From: Cryobacterium zongtaii
GTDB lineage: Bacteria > Actinomycetota > Actinomycetes > Actinomycetales > Microbacteriaceae
Length of the DNA stretch: 64,000 bases
Assembly: GCF_002909375.1 (NCBI RefSeq)
Contig: NZ_PPXD01000005.1
Span: 124,001 to 188,000, forward strand
Direction of reading: 5' to 3'
Shown piece by piece: positions 1-8,053 of this stretch. How positions within the stretch are numbered: position 1 is the first letter of the stretch; every line of letters begins with the position of its first letter. The translations under genes were made by a program, and so were the position numbers. The notes beneath the pieces were generated by a model, which worked only from the letters and a program-made list of their open reading frames with translations, was not told the DNA's origin and searched no databases.

Positions 1-297
1 CCAGAGCGCCGGCCGGGGTTCCGGCTCCCACCGGTCGATCCAACGCACCGCCAGCACCACCAGGGTGAGCGGCACCAGCGCCAGCAGCAGACAGACCAGC
101 ACCGCGCCCGGACCGAGGAAGGTCGAGAGGTAGACCAGGACCAGCAACAGCGCGAGCGCGGCGACCACGATGCCGATGCTCGCCCATACGACAGTGCTCA
201 GGTTTGTGCGCCGCACCGGCGAACTCCACACCGGCGTCTGGATGGGGGTGTCCTGCTGGGGCACGGCGAGCGGTCGGCCGGTCGGGTCGAGGGTCAT
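1..297 (-). CDS. PrsW-type intramembrane protease, N-terminal fragment
   Basis: The gene runs off the left edge, so only the first 99 residues are visible. After about 30 polar residues there are two closely spaced hydrophobic segments (about residues 35-60 and 66-84). They are followed by RWIDRWEPEPR, the conserved cytoplasmic motif that precedes the catalytic membrane helices in PrsW-type glutamic intramembrane proteases. The ATG at 297 is preceded by TAAACT (305-310, read on the minus strand) with seven bases between, so the transcript is probably leaderless. It is divergent from the ada-alkA fusion. The family assignment rests on the one motif because the catalytic part lies outside the window. 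Confidence 0.7.
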   Translation of the reverse strand, partial: MTLDPTGRPLAVPQQDTPIQTPVWSSPVRRTNLSTVVWASIGIVVAALALLLVLVYLSTFLGPGAVLVCLLLALVPLTLVVLAVRWIDRWEPEPRPALW

Positions 298-321
298 GCC
301 CGCCAGTTTACGGGGACCGGA

Positions 322-335
322 CCGGTTCGAACCGG
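322..335. promoter_or_regulatory. 14-bp perfect palindrome between divergent genes
   Basis: CCGGTTCGAACCGG reads identically on both strands and sits in the short gap between prsW and the Ada-AlkA gene. Its position fits an operator shared by the two promoters. No factor is assigned, and it does not look like an E. coli Ada box. Confidence 0.35.
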
Positions 336-419
336 GCAGATTCCGCCCGAGCGATGGCCCTGAACGGCGATGTCTGATTCCCGCTACCGGTCGTGCGGTG
401 CGCGTGTCAGTCTTGGGGG

Positions 420-2045
420 GTGACACCAGCGCCCAGCTCCCCCGACGACCCGGTCTTCGCCGAACGATACCGGGCCATGTCCTCCCGCGACGCCCGCTTC
501 GACGGCCAGTTCATCACCGGCGTGCACTCCACGGGCATCTACTGCCGACCGAGCTGCCCGGCCGTGACCCCCAAGCCCGGCAATGTGTCGTTCTACCTCA
601 CTGCTGCTGCGGCTCATGAGGCGGGACTGCGGGCGTGCAAACGCTGCCTGCCCGATGCCGTGCCGGGGTCGCCGGCGTGGAACATCCGTGACGACCTGGC
701 CGCCAGGGCGATGCGGCTGATCGGCGACGGCACCGTTGAACGAGAGGGCGTGCCCGGACTGGCAAACCGGCTCGGCTACACCCCGCGACACCTCACCAGG
801 GTGCTGGTCGCCGAGGTCGGCGCCGGCCCTCTGGCGCTGGCTCGCGCCCACCGCGCGCAGACCGCTCGCGTGCTGCTCATGAGCACCGACCTGCCGGTCA
901 CCGACATCGCATTCGCCGCCGGTTTCGGCAGCGTGCGGCAGTTCAACGACACCATCGCCGCGGTGTACGAGCGCACACCGTCGGCCCTGCGGGCCGGCGC
1001 CCGGGTGCGGGCCGGCAGCCGCGACCGGGACACCGAAACCGGCACCGGCACCGGCACCGGCACCGGCACCGGCACGAGGATCAGCCTGCTGCTGCCCGCC
1101 CGTGCACCGTTCGACGGCACGGGCCTGCTCGGCTTCCTGGGTGTGCGGGCCATCGACGGTGTCGAACGGTCCACCTCCGCCGGGTACGAACGCACCCTAC
1201 GGCTCCCGCACGGCTGGGCCACCCTGCAGCTGGCCGTCGCGGGCACCCTCGACGCGCCCGCGATCGCCTGCACCGCCCGGCTGAGCAGCCTCGCCGACCT
1301 CGCTCCTCTCGTGAGCCGGGTACGCCGCCTGTGCGACCTCGACGCGGATGCTCAGGCCATCGATCGCGCCCTGGCCGACGACCCGGCCCTGGCCGGCTCC
1401 GTGCACGGCACCCCCGGCATCCGGGTGCCGGGCAGCCTCGACCCCGAGGAGACCCTGTTCCGGGCCCTGCTGGGCCAGCAGGTGTCTGTGGCCGCCGCCC
1501 GCACCGCCCTCGGCCGGCTCAGTGCGGCCCTCGGCGAGCCGGTGCCCGGCGCCACCGCCACCGACCCAGACACAGACACAGACACCACCACCGCCACCGC
1601 CGCCCCACAGCTGCTCTTCCCCACAGCCGCCCGCATCGCCGAACATGGCCGCGAGGTGCTGCGCGGCCCTGCGGCCCGCATCGACACGATCATCCGCGTC
1701 GCCGCAGCGTTGGCCGCCGGCGACCTCGTGCTCGACGTCGGGGAAACCCGCGACGATCTGCAGGCCCGGCTGACCGCCCTGCCCGGCATCGGACCGTGGA
1801 CTGCCGGGTACGTGGCCATGCGGGTTCTCGGCAGCCCCGACATCCTGCTCACCAGCGACCTCGCCCTGCGCCAGGGCGCCGATCGGCTCGGCCTGCCCGC
1901 AACGGCCAGAGACCTCGCCGCCCACGGCAGCGTCTGGGCGCCATGGCGCAGTTACGCCGGCATGCACCTCTGGCGGGCGGCAGGAGCCCCACGACCGGCC
2001 GGGCCGGCAGTTCACGGCAAGAACGGTTCTGGCCGGTTACGCTGA
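420..2045 (+). CDS. Ada methyl-acceptor/AraC regulator fused to 3-methyladenine DNA glycosylase II (AlkA)
   Basis: This is an adaptive-response alkylation repair protein of 541 residues. The N-terminal Ada zinc domain carries four cysteines (42 and 46 in YCRPSC, 73 and 76 in CKRC). C42 is the expected methylphosphotriester acceptor. An AraC-type helix-turn-helix follows (about 110-190), then an AlkA N-terminal domain (about 222-300) and an HhH-GPD glycosylase domain. The latter has LPGIGPWTAGY near residue 453 and the predicted catalytic aspartate D480 in TSDLALR. A (ThrGly)n linker from a hexanucleotide repeat lies at about residues 206-218. A second Asp/Thr-rich expansion lies inside the glycosylase domain. 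I chose GTG 420 because CAGTCT (408-413) stands six bases upstream, like the leaderless starts elsewhere. GTG 393 is possible. A separate methylguanine transferase domain is absent. Confidence 0.88.
   Translation: MTPAPSSPDDPVFAERYRAMSSRDARFDGQFITGVHSTGIYCRPSCPAVTPKPGNVSFYLTAAAAHEAGLRACKRCLPDAVPGSPAWNIRDDLAARAMRLIGDGTVEREGVPGLANRLGYTPRHLTRVLVAEVGAGPLALARAHRAQTARVLLMSTDLPVTDIAFAAGFGSVRQFNDTIAAVYERTPSALRAGARVRAGSRDRDTETGTGTGTGTGTGTRISLLLPARAPFDGTGLLGFLGVRAIDGVERSTSAGYERTLRLPHGWATLQLAVAGTLDAPAIACTARLSSLADLAPLVSRVRRLCDLDADAQAIDRALADDPALAGSVHGTPGIRVPGSLDPEETLFRALLGQQVSVAAARTALGRLSAALGEPVPGATATDPDTDTDTTTATAAPQLLFPTAARIAEHGREVLRGPAARIDTIIRVAAALAAGDLVLDVGETRDDLQARLTALPGIGPWTAGYVAMRVLGSPDILLTSDLALRQGADRLGLPATARDLAAHGSVWAPWRSYAGMHLWRAAGAPRPAGPAVHGKNGSGRLR
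1035..1076 (+). repeat. Hexanucleotide tandem repeat (GGCACC)n
   Basis: About six units of GGCACC, the last imperfect, encode alternating Gly-Thr in the linker between the AraC-type domain and the glycosylase domain. Because the unit is six bases, gain or loss of copies keeps the reading frame and only changes linker length. A shorter ACAGAC repeat occurs at 1567-1584 in the same gene. Confidence 0.9.
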
Positions 2046-2049
2046 AGAA

Positions 2050-2925
2050 GTGAAGTTTGCGCATCTCAGAGTTGAAGGCCAATCCACCCCTCGTCTAGCC
2101 ATCGTGGTGGACGACGCGGCACTCTTCCTCGACGAGGTGATCGATGACGCCCCGCGCGACCTCCAGGACCTCCTCGAGAAGGGCGCCCCGGAATACGACA
2201 GGGTGCGGGCGCTCACCGCGAACGCGCTGACCCACGGTGCCAGCCTCACCCCCATCGACGATCTGCGGCACTCGTCTGCGGTGTTGCGCCCCCCGCAGAT
2301 CATCGCGATCGGCGCCAACTACGCGGCCCACTCCTCCGAGCTCAAGCTGCGCAGCGAGACCGCCGCGACGGTGTTCTCGTTGTGGCCGAACTCGCTCACC
2401 GGCCACGAGTCGATCATCTCTTGGCCGAGCGACCTCACCGGCCAGGTCGACTACGAGGCCGAACTCGGCGTGATCATCGGCCGGCCCGCCCGCAACGTGT
2501 CGGTTCGCGACGCCCTCGACTACGTCTTCGGGTACACCGTCGTGAACGACATCACCGCCCGCGACCTGCAGTTTTCCGAGGCGCAGTGGTCCAGGTGCAA
2601 GTCGTTCGACGGGTTCACCCCCACCGGCCCGTTGGTGGTCACCGCAGACGAGATCGCCGACCCGCAGAACCTCTGGCTGACCACCCACGTCGACGGGCGC
2701 ATCCTGCAGGACGCCTCCAGCGGCGACATGGTGCGCACGGTTGCCGAGATCATCGCCTACCTGTCGCTGACGTCCACGCTGCTGCCCGGCACGCTGATCT
2801 CCACCGGCAGTCCTGGCGGCGCCGGCTACAGCCGCAAGCCGCAGGTATTCCTCAAGGACGGCTCGACCGTCACCGTCTCCATCGACCGGATCGGGCTCCT
2901 CACGACCCACTGCCGTGAAATCTGA
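2050..2925 (+). CDS. Fumarylacetoacetate hydrolase family protein
   Basis: A 291-residue FAH-fold protein, probably a hydrolase, isomerase or decarboxylase acting on a 2-oxo or acylpyruvate-like acid. The metal-binding and core motifs are present: DYEAELGVIIG, NDITARDLQ, KSFDGFTPTGP and ISTGSPGGAG. An N-terminal extension precedes the catalytic domain, as in the 2-hydroxyhepta-2,4-diene-1,7-dioate isomerase-like subgroup. The GTG start lies five bases after the ada-alkA stop. TACGCT (2038-2043) stands six bases upstream, so it may also have its own leaderless promoter inside the end of ada-alkA. Its 3' end overlaps the next gene by 11 bp. The exact substrate cannot be told from sequence. Confidence 0.85.
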   Translation: MKFAHLRVEGQSTPRLAIVVDDAALFLDEVIDDAPRDLQDLLEKGAPEYDRVRALTANALTHGASLTPIDDLRHSSAVLRPPQIIAIGANYAAHSSELKLRSETAATVFSLWPNSLTGHESIISWPSDLTGQVDYEAELGVIIGRPARNVSVRDALDYVFGYTVVNDITARDLQFSEAQWSRCKSFDGFTPTGPLVVTADEIADPQNLWLTTHVDGRILQDASSGDMVRTVAEIIAYLSLTSTLLPGTLISTGSPGGAGYSRKPQVFLKDGSTVTVSIDRIGLLTTHCREI

Positions 2926-3688
2926 GCCTGGCCGGCCACCGGTCACCATCTCGGTGGTCGTCCCGGTCTACAACGACGCCGACTTCCTGCGCACCTGTCT
3001 GCGCGCACTGTCTCAGCAGCGCCGGCCGGCCGATGAGATCATTGTGGTCGACAACGCCAGCACGGATGCGACGGCCGCCGTGGCCATCGCCGCCGGTGTG
3101 CGCCTGGTCCGCGAACCGCTGCGGGGAATCTGGCCGGCCACCGCGGCCGGCTACGACGCGGCCACCGGCGACGTGATCGCCCGGCTCGACTCCGACTCGG
3201 TGCCCCCGGTGGACTGGCTGGAGCGGATCGAGGCCCGATTCACGACCCATCCCGACACCGCCGTGTACACCGGTCCCGGCGACTTCTACAACTGCGGCCC
3301 CGTCACAGCCTGGTTGGGTGGCCGGATCTACATCGGCGGCTACTTTCGCTGGATGGGGTTCTGGCTGGGCCACCCGCCGCTGTTCGGATCGAATTTCGCG
3401 ATGCGCCGACAGGTCTGGGCCGCCAACCGCGACAGGGTTCGCCGCACCCGCAACGATGTGCACGACGACCTCGACTTCAGCATGCACCTGGGCCCCGACG
3501 AACCGGTCACTCTCGACCGCTCCCTCAGAGTAGCGATCTCCGCCCGCCCGTTCGAGACCCCGCGCGGGCTCGGCCGCCGGGTGGCGTGGGCCGGCCGCAC
3601 TCTCTTCTCGGGCTGGCCGGACTACTCGCCCTGGCGCATCCGCCGGCGCGCGGCGAGTCGCCGCAAAAGACCGCTTCGCGCGCTCTGA
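2915..3688 (+). CDS. Glycosyltransferase family 2 protein
   Basis: A 257-residue GT-A fold glycosyltransferase that should transfer a sugar from a nucleotide-sugar donor. The N-terminal core has VVVPVYNDADFL, then IVVDNASTDAT, and a DSDS metal-binding (DxD-type) motif near residue 93. An aromatic stretch (about 120-155) could be membrane-associated, but there is no clear multi-helix membrane domain. The start overlaps the end of the FAH gene, so the two are probably translationally coupled. The last dozen residues are Arg-rich and are encoded by the left arm of an inverted repeat, so the C terminus may have been altered by that element. Acceptor and pathway are unknown. Confidence 0.8.
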   Translation: MKSEPGRPPVTISVVVPVYNDADFLRTCLRALSQQRRPADEIIVVDNASTDATAAVAIAAGVRLVREPLRGIWPATAAGYDAATGDVIARLDSDSVPPVDWLERIEARFTTHPDTAVYTGPGDFYNCGPVTAWLGGRIYIGGYFRWMGFWLGHPPLFGSNFAMRRQVWAANRDRVRRTRNDVHDDLDFSMHLGPDEPVTLDRSLRVAISARPFETPRGLGRRVAWAGRTLFSGWPDYSPWRIRRRAASRRKRPLRAL

Positions 3689-3704
3689 CAGGTCGTTTTG
3701 CGGC
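3660..3704. repeat. Inverted repeat at the 3' end of the glycosyltransferase gene
   Basis: Arms at 3660-3672 and 3691-3704 pair over 13 bases with one bulge around an 18-base spacer. The left arm is coding (end of the glycosyltransferase) and the right arm lies past its stop codon. It may terminate transcription between the convergent genes or be a dispersed palindromic element. There is no long U-run. Confidence 0.5.
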
Positions 3705-3728
3705 AACTCACAACCAGGAATCCTGCCG

Positions 3729-4643
3729 TCAGCGACCGCTCGCGTAGAGAGCGAGCAGGTCGCGGGCCAGCTGGTGCGGGGTGGTCTCGCAGGGGCTGTG
3801 CCCGGCCGGGTAGACGCGCAGGTCCGCGCCGATCCGGTGGGCGAAGCGCCGGTGCTGCGCCACCTTCCACAGGTCGCGGTCGCCCACGGCGATGAGCTTG
3901 GGCACCCGGCTGCGGGCCAGTTCCCTGCGCACATCGGGGGTGTGCTTCATCAGAGCCATGATCTGGTCGAGGCTGGCGCGCCGGGTGTAACCGAACCGCC
4001 TGCGCGCCAGGTCGAGACGGCCGGGCCGGGTGTGGTTGCGGTTGGTGACGATGCCCCAGATCATCAGGGACGCGATGGTGTGCGCGGGCACCAGGCCGCT
4101 GATCGAGCCGAGCCAGCGCACGCCGCGAAAGGTCTGGCCGGGCCCCGGCGGCGTGGTCAGCAACACCAGCGAGGCGAACAGCTCCGGCCGCCGCGCCAGG
4201 GCCAGCTCGGCGACGAGGCCGGCGAACGAGTAGCCGAGCACGTGCACCGGCCTCTCCCCCGATTCCAGCACCGCGACCAGGTCGGCAACGAAGAGGTCGT
4301 AATCGAAACGCCGGCCCTGCACCGGCCCGGCCGCCGCGGACTCGTACTGGCCGGCGAGGTCGAAGCTCTCCACCCTGTAGCCGGCGTCGGCGATCAGCGG
4401 CGCAAGAAGCACGAAGTCCTCCTTCGACCCGGTGGCCCCCGGCACGAGAAGCACCCGCGGGTCGCCCCGCCGGCCCAGCCCGATGGCGGCCAGCCGGCCG
4501 CTGGGCGCGTGGAACCTGAACCGCTCGGTGCCCGGCGGCAGGATCGTCCAGTCGAGGTCGGGCAGGGCGGCGTCGAGCATCGCGAGTCGATCGGGCCGGA
4601 TCGGCTCGTTCCTGTGGAGCGGTTGCCTCACACGCAGGGACAC
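3729..4643 (-). CDS. Alpha/beta hydrolase
   Basis: A 304-residue serine hydrolase of the alpha/beta fold. It has the oxyanion-side VPGATGSKEDF, a nucleophile elbow GYSFAG (Gly-Tyr-Ser-Phe-Ala, the last position Ala rather than Gly), a likely acidic residue in VGDRDLWK, and the catalytic histidine in PAGHSPCETTP. Such proteins hydrolyse esters, amides or C-C bonds. No substrate is evident. The open frame extends upstream into the aspartase gene, but GTG 4643 is the likely start because TACTCT (4650-4655 on the minus strand) lies exactly six bases upstream, giving a leaderless message. It follows aspartase on the same strand with 38 bases between them and converges on the glycosyltransferase. 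Confidence 0.75.
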   Translation of the reverse strand: MSLRVRQPLHRNEPIRPDRLAMLDAALPDLDWTILPPGTERFRFHAPSGRLAAIGLGRRGDPRVLLVPGATGSKEDFVLLAPLIADAGYRVESFDLAGQYESAAAGPVQGRRFDYDLFVADLVAVLESGERPVHVLGYSFAGLVAELALARRPELFASLVLLTTPPGPGQTFRGVRWLGSISGLVPAHTIASLMIWGIVTNRNHTRPGRLDLARRRFGYTRRASLDQIMALMKHTPDVRRELARSRVPKLIAVGDRDLWKVAQHRRFAHRIGADLRVYPAGHSPCETTPHQLARDLLALYASGR

Positions 4644-4681
4644 GGCACCAGAGTAGCGCCGCCCGCCTTTCCTCGGCGGGC

Positions 4682-6259
4682 CTACTCGATGATGGGGATC
4701 GAGGAAGTTCCGGTGTCGGGCCGCATCCCGGACAACCGGGCCGGTTCGAGCTCGCGCATCACGTCTTCCCTGGTCATCAGGTTGGCCTCGACCACCAGGT
4801 CGGACACGTTGCGCCCGGTGAGCAGCGCCGTCTGAGCGAGCGCCGCGGCGGCCGCGTAGCCGATGTGCGGGATGAGCGCGGTGATCACGCCGACACTCGA
4901 GCCGACCATGGCGGCGAGCCGGTCCTCGTTGGCGGTGATGCCGTCGATGCAGTTCACCCGCAGGGTCCACATCGCCTGGGTCATCCAGGTGAGGCTCTGG
5001 AACAGGTAGTGCGCGATGACGGGTTCGAAAGCGTTGAGCTGCAGCTGCCCGCCCTCTGCGGCCATCGTCACCGTCACATCCGCCCCGGCGACGGCGAAGG
5101 CCACCTGGTTGACGACCTCGGGGATGACCGGGTTGACCTTGCCGGGCATGATGCTCGACCCGGCCTGGCGGGGCGGCAGGTTGATCTCGCCGAACCCGGC
5201 CTGCGGGCCGGAGGAGAGCAGGCGCAGGTCATTGCAGATCTTGGAGAGCTTGATGGCGCTGCGCTTGAGGTTGCCGCTGAACGACATGAAGCTGCCGGCA
5301 TCGCTGGTCGACTCGATCAGGTCCGGCGCCGCCTCCAGCTTGAGCCCGGTGATCAGATTGAGGTGGCGGATGGCCGCGGCCGCGTACCCGGGATCGGCCG
5401 TGATGCCGGTGCCGATCGCGGTGGCGCCCAGGTTGACCTCGGCGAGAAGCCAGATCGTCTCGGTGAGCCTGTCGTAATCCTCGCCGAGGGTGGTGGCGAA
5501 GCCGTGGAACTCCTGGCCGAGGGTCATCGGCACCGCGTCCTGCATCTGGGTGCGCCCCACCTTGAGGATCTGCTCGAACTCGTCGGCCTTGACCGAGAAG
5601 GAGCCCTGCAGCGCTTTCAGTTCGCGGAGCAGGTGCTTGAGGAAGAACGCCAGGGCGATCTTGATCGCGGTGGGATAGGTGTCGTTGGTGGACTGGCTGC
5701 GGTTGACGTGGTCGATCGGGCTGAGAATGTCGTAGCGGCCGCGCCCGTAGCCCGCGTTTTCCAGCGCGAGGTTGCAGATGACCTCGTTGGCGTTCATGTT
5801 GGTGGAGGTGCCGGCGCCGCCCTGCATGACTCCCACCACGAACTGGTCGTGGTGCTTGCCCTCGATGATCTCCTGGCAGGCGGCGTCGATCCAGTCGGCC
5901 CGCTTTTGGGAGAGCGCACCCACCTCGGCGTTCGCGCGGGCGCAGGCCTGCTTCACCGAGGCGAGGGCCACGACGAAGTCGGGGTAGACCGAGATCGGAC
6001 GCTTGGCGATGGGAAAGTTCTCCAGCGCCCGCTTGGTGTGCACACCCCAGTAGGCGTCCGCGGGGACCTCGACGCGGCCGAGCGAGTCGCGCTCGATGCG
6101 GAAGCCGGGGGTGACGGCGGGGACGTCGGCGCTGAGATCCTGTGGGCTGGTCGTGTCTTCTATAGTCAATTCGGCGTTCGTCGTTTCGGTTCTTGCGGAC
6201 ATGCTGCTGGTGGGGTGCACGTGGGCTCCATTGCCGTCGGTGAAGAGCTTGTGGCTCAT
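4682..6259 (-). CDS. aspA: Aspartate ammonia-lyase (aspartase)
   Basis: This enzyme reversibly deaminates L-aspartate to fumarate and ammonia in the cytoplasm. The 525-residue protein has a non-conserved N-terminal extension of about 50 residues, then RIERDSLG and the substrate-binding block. The superfamily signature GSSIMPGKVNP is present. The sequence resembles AspA more than FumC in the first 100 residues (VPADAYWGVHTKRALENF) and in QSTNDTYPT. The start at 6259 is supported by TAGAGT nine bases upstream. An alternative ATG at 6202 would remove 19 residues. It lies downstream of a 29-codon small ORF and a permease on the same strand, with a long gap between. Confidence 0.9.
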   Translation of the reverse strand: MSHKLFTDGNGAHVHPTSSMSARTETTNAELTIEDTTSPQDLSADVPAVTPGFRIERDSLGRVEVPADAYWGVHTKRALENFPIAKRPISVYPDFVVALASVKQACARANAEVGALSQKRADWIDAACQEIIEGKHHDQFVVGVMQGGAGTSTNMNANEVICNLALENAGYGRGRYDILSPIDHVNRSQSTNDTYPTAIKIALAFFLKHLLRELKALQGSFSVKADEFEQILKVGRTQMQDAVPMTLGQEFHGFATTLGEDYDRLTETIWLLAEVNLGATAIGTGITADPGYAAAAIRHLNLITGLKLEAAPDLIESTSDAGSFMSFSGNLKRSAIKLSKICNDLRLLSSGPQAGFGEINLPPRQAGSSIMPGKVNPVIPEVVNQVAFAVAGADVTVTMAAEGGQLQLNAFEPVIAHYLFQSLTWMTQAMWTLRVNCIDGITANEDRLAAMVGSSVGVITALIPHIGYAAAAALAQTALLTGRNVSDLVVEANLMTREDVMRELEPARLSGMRPDTGTSSIPIIE

Positions 6260-6384
6260 GACCGACCCACTCTATCGCGAGGCCCCGGCCCGGCACCGGA
6301 GCCGCACGTTTCGCCTGCGTTACGCAGGGAACCGTCGTCTCCGGGCAGGGTCTGTGCAAGAAAACGCAGGTGCGACCCCACAAG

Positions 6385-6474
6385 TTACGCGGCGGCGGGC
6401 TCCTCGGGAAAGACGTCGTGTTCCATGGCGTCGTAGCCTTCAGCGGAGCCACGCGGCTTACTGGAGTAGCGCAC
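6385..6474 (-). CDS. Candidate 29-residue small protein
   Basis: A short frame starting GTG (6474; alternative GTG 6489) and ending TAA encodes a peptide with a basic N-terminal half (SSKPRGSAEGYDAM) and an acidic, proline-rich C-terminal half (EHDVFPEEP). I do not recognise a family. It lies on the same strand as its neighbours, in the middle of a gap that is unusually long for this window. GAGG directly abuts the start codon, too close for normal spacing. The composition looks more like a real peptide than a random GC-rich frame, but no comparison could be run. It may be noncoding. Confidence 0.3.
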   Translation of the reverse strand: MRYSSKPRGSAEGYDAMEHDVFPEEPAAA

Positions 6475-6501
6475 CCTCGCACGGCGCACGCACCAGAAGC
6501 C

Positions 6502-6540
6502 AGTTGAGGCCCCCTGGAACGCATCCAGGAGGCCTCAACT
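6502..6540. terminator. Hairpin downstream of the AzgA-type permease; part of a repeated sequence
   Basis: Arms 6502-6517 and 6525-6540 pair over 16 bases with one mismatch around a seven-base loop. The hairpin begins about 46 bases past the permease stop on the minus strand and could terminate it, although no T-run follows. The arm sequence plus the adjoining ATGTCAC recurs at about 36717-36768, so this may be a dispersed element rather than a private terminator. Confidence 0.5.
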
Positions 6541-6586
6541 GTCATGTCACAGCCGGCCAGTCGCGGTGGCGGGCGGCGCGCATCCG

Positions 6587-8053
6587 TTAGACGCCGAACA
6601 GGACCTCGACGGGACCGCGCACGAAGAAGACCAGGAAGCCGACCGCGACGACCCAGAGCAGCGGGCTGATCTCACGCGCCTTGCCGGAGAGCGAGCGCAC
6701 GATGACCCAGCTGATGAAGCCGGCGCCGATGCCGTTGGCGATCGAGTAACTCAGCGGCATCACGATGATGGTGAGGAACACCGGCAGCACGATGGAGAAG
6801 TCGCTGAAGTCGATAAACCGGATCTGCGACACCATCATGGCGCCCACGATCACGAGGGCCGCTGCGGCCACCTCGAGCGGAACGATCTGGGTGAGCGGGG
6901 TGAAGAACATTGCGGCCAGGAACAAGAGCCCGGTGACGACGTTCGCGAAGCCCGTTCGGGCGCCCTCACCGATTCCGGCGCCGGACTCGATGAAGACAGT
7001 GTTCGACGAGGATGAGGTGGCGCCACCGACGACGGCACCGACGCCCTCGACGATCAGCGCCGACTTGAGCCGGGGGAAGTTGCCGTCCTTGTCGGCGACA
7101 CCGGCCTCGTTGGAGAGCCCGGTCATGGTGCCCATGGCGTCGAAGAAGTTCGTGAAGACCAGCGTGAAGACCAACATCACTGCCGCAAGAACACCGATGC
7201 GCTCGAACGCGCCGAAGCTCACCTCGCCCACGAGGGACAGATCGGGCAGTGCGACGAAGCTGGTCGGCAGCACCGGGGCGTTGAGGTTCCAACCGGCCGG
7301 GTTGGTACCGAGCGAAGGACCGACCTTGAAGATGGCCTCCAGGATCACGGCGAGCACCGTGGTGCCGACGATACCGATGAGCAAGGCCCCCTTGACCTTG
7401 CGGGCCCCAAGCACACCGATCAGCAAAAGCCCGATCACGAACACCGCGGTGGGCAGGCTGGCGACCGAACCGGACTCGCCCAGCTGCACGGGCGGGGAAG
7501 CGACGCCACTGGAGCGCACAAAACCGGAGTCGACCAGGCCGATGAAGGCGATGAAGAGGCCGATCCCCACGGTGATGGCGATCTTGAGCTGACGGGGCAC
7601 GGCGGTGAAGATCATTTCGCGCAGGCCCGTGGATGCCAGCAGCACGATGATGAGGCCGTTGATGACGACCAGGCCCATGGCCTCCGGCCAGGTGACCTGG
7701 CCCACGACGCTCACGGCCAGGAACGAGTTGATACCGAGCCCGGCGGCGAAACCGAACGGCAGTCGGGCGATGACACCGAACAGGATGGTCATCACCCCGG
7801 CCGTCAGCGCGGTCACCGCGGCGACCTGGCCGTTGGGCAGCCAGTTGCCGGCGACATCCACCGCGGCCTGGTCGGCACTGAAGCCGCCGAGGATCAGCGG
7901 GTTGAGGATGACGATGTAGGCCATCGTGACGAAGGTGACCAGGCCGCCACGCACCTCGCGGCTCCAGGTGGAGCCGCGGCGAGTGATCTCGAAATACCGG
8001 TCGAGCACGGACTTGGTACCGCGCCCCGTGGGCTCGGATGGACCGGACGCCAA
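6587..8053 (-). CDS. NCS2 family permease, AzgA/adenine-guanine type
   Basis: An integral membrane purine permease of 488 residues (or about 512 with the upstream start) and 12-14 hydrophobic segments. It probably imports adenine, guanine or hypoxanthine with protons. Typical features are FEITRRGSTWSREVRGG before helix 1, TMAYIVILNPLIL, the GLGINSF half-helix and the conserved FTNFFDAMGTM segment. This frame has no ATG or GTG near its 5' end. TTG 8053 has no ribosome-binding site. An in-frame ATT (8123-8125) preceded by GGGAGAG (8130-8136) at good spacing would add 24 residues of typical N-terminal composition, so the true start may be non-canonical. A TAGAAT box (8168-8173, minus strand) could be the promoter. 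A second, UraA-type permease lies 2 kb away. Confidence 0.88.
   Translation of the reverse strand: MASGPSEPTGRGTKSVLDRYFEITRRGSTWSREVRGGLVTFVTMAYIVILNPLILGGFSADQAAVDVAGNWLPNGQVAAVTALTAGVMTILFGVIARLPFGFAAGLGINSFLAVSVVGQVTWPEAMGLVVINGLIIVLLASTGLREMIFTAVPRQLKIAITVGIGLFIAFIGLVDSGFVRSSGVASPPVQLGESGSVASLPTAVFVIGLLLIGVLGARKVKGALLIGIVGTTVLAVILEAIFKVGPSLGTNPAGWNLNAPVLPTSFVALPDLSLVGEVSFGAFERIGVLAAVMLVFTLVFTNFFDAMGTMTGLSNEAGVADKDGNFPRLKSALIVEGVGAVVGGATSSSSNTVFIESGAGIGEGARTGFANVVTGLLFLAAMFFTPLTQIVPLEVAAAALVIVGAMMVSQIRFIDFSDFSIVLPVFLTIIVMPLSYSIANGIGAGFISWVIVRSLSGKAREISPLLWVVAVGFLVFFVRGPVEVLFGV

Larger units (their letters stand above)
6260..6586. other. Intergenic region between aspartase and the AzgA-type permease
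   Basis: These 327 bases hold the aspartase promoter-proximal region (TAGAGT at 6269-6274 on the minus strand), a candidate 29-codon ORF on the minus strand (6385-6474), and a hairpin/dispersed repeat (6502-6555) just downstream of the permease stop. I see nothing else in it. Confidence 0.6.

Noticed and set aside
319..340. Possible T-arm of a tRNA around GGTTCGAACC
   Set aside because: The upstream bases do not form D and anticodon arms and overlap the prsW start. The motif is a simple palindrome.
1035..1076. Hexamer repeats as part of a CRISPR or satellite
   Set aside because: The units are six bases long, contiguous and in frame within a protein linker, with no spacers and no cas genes.
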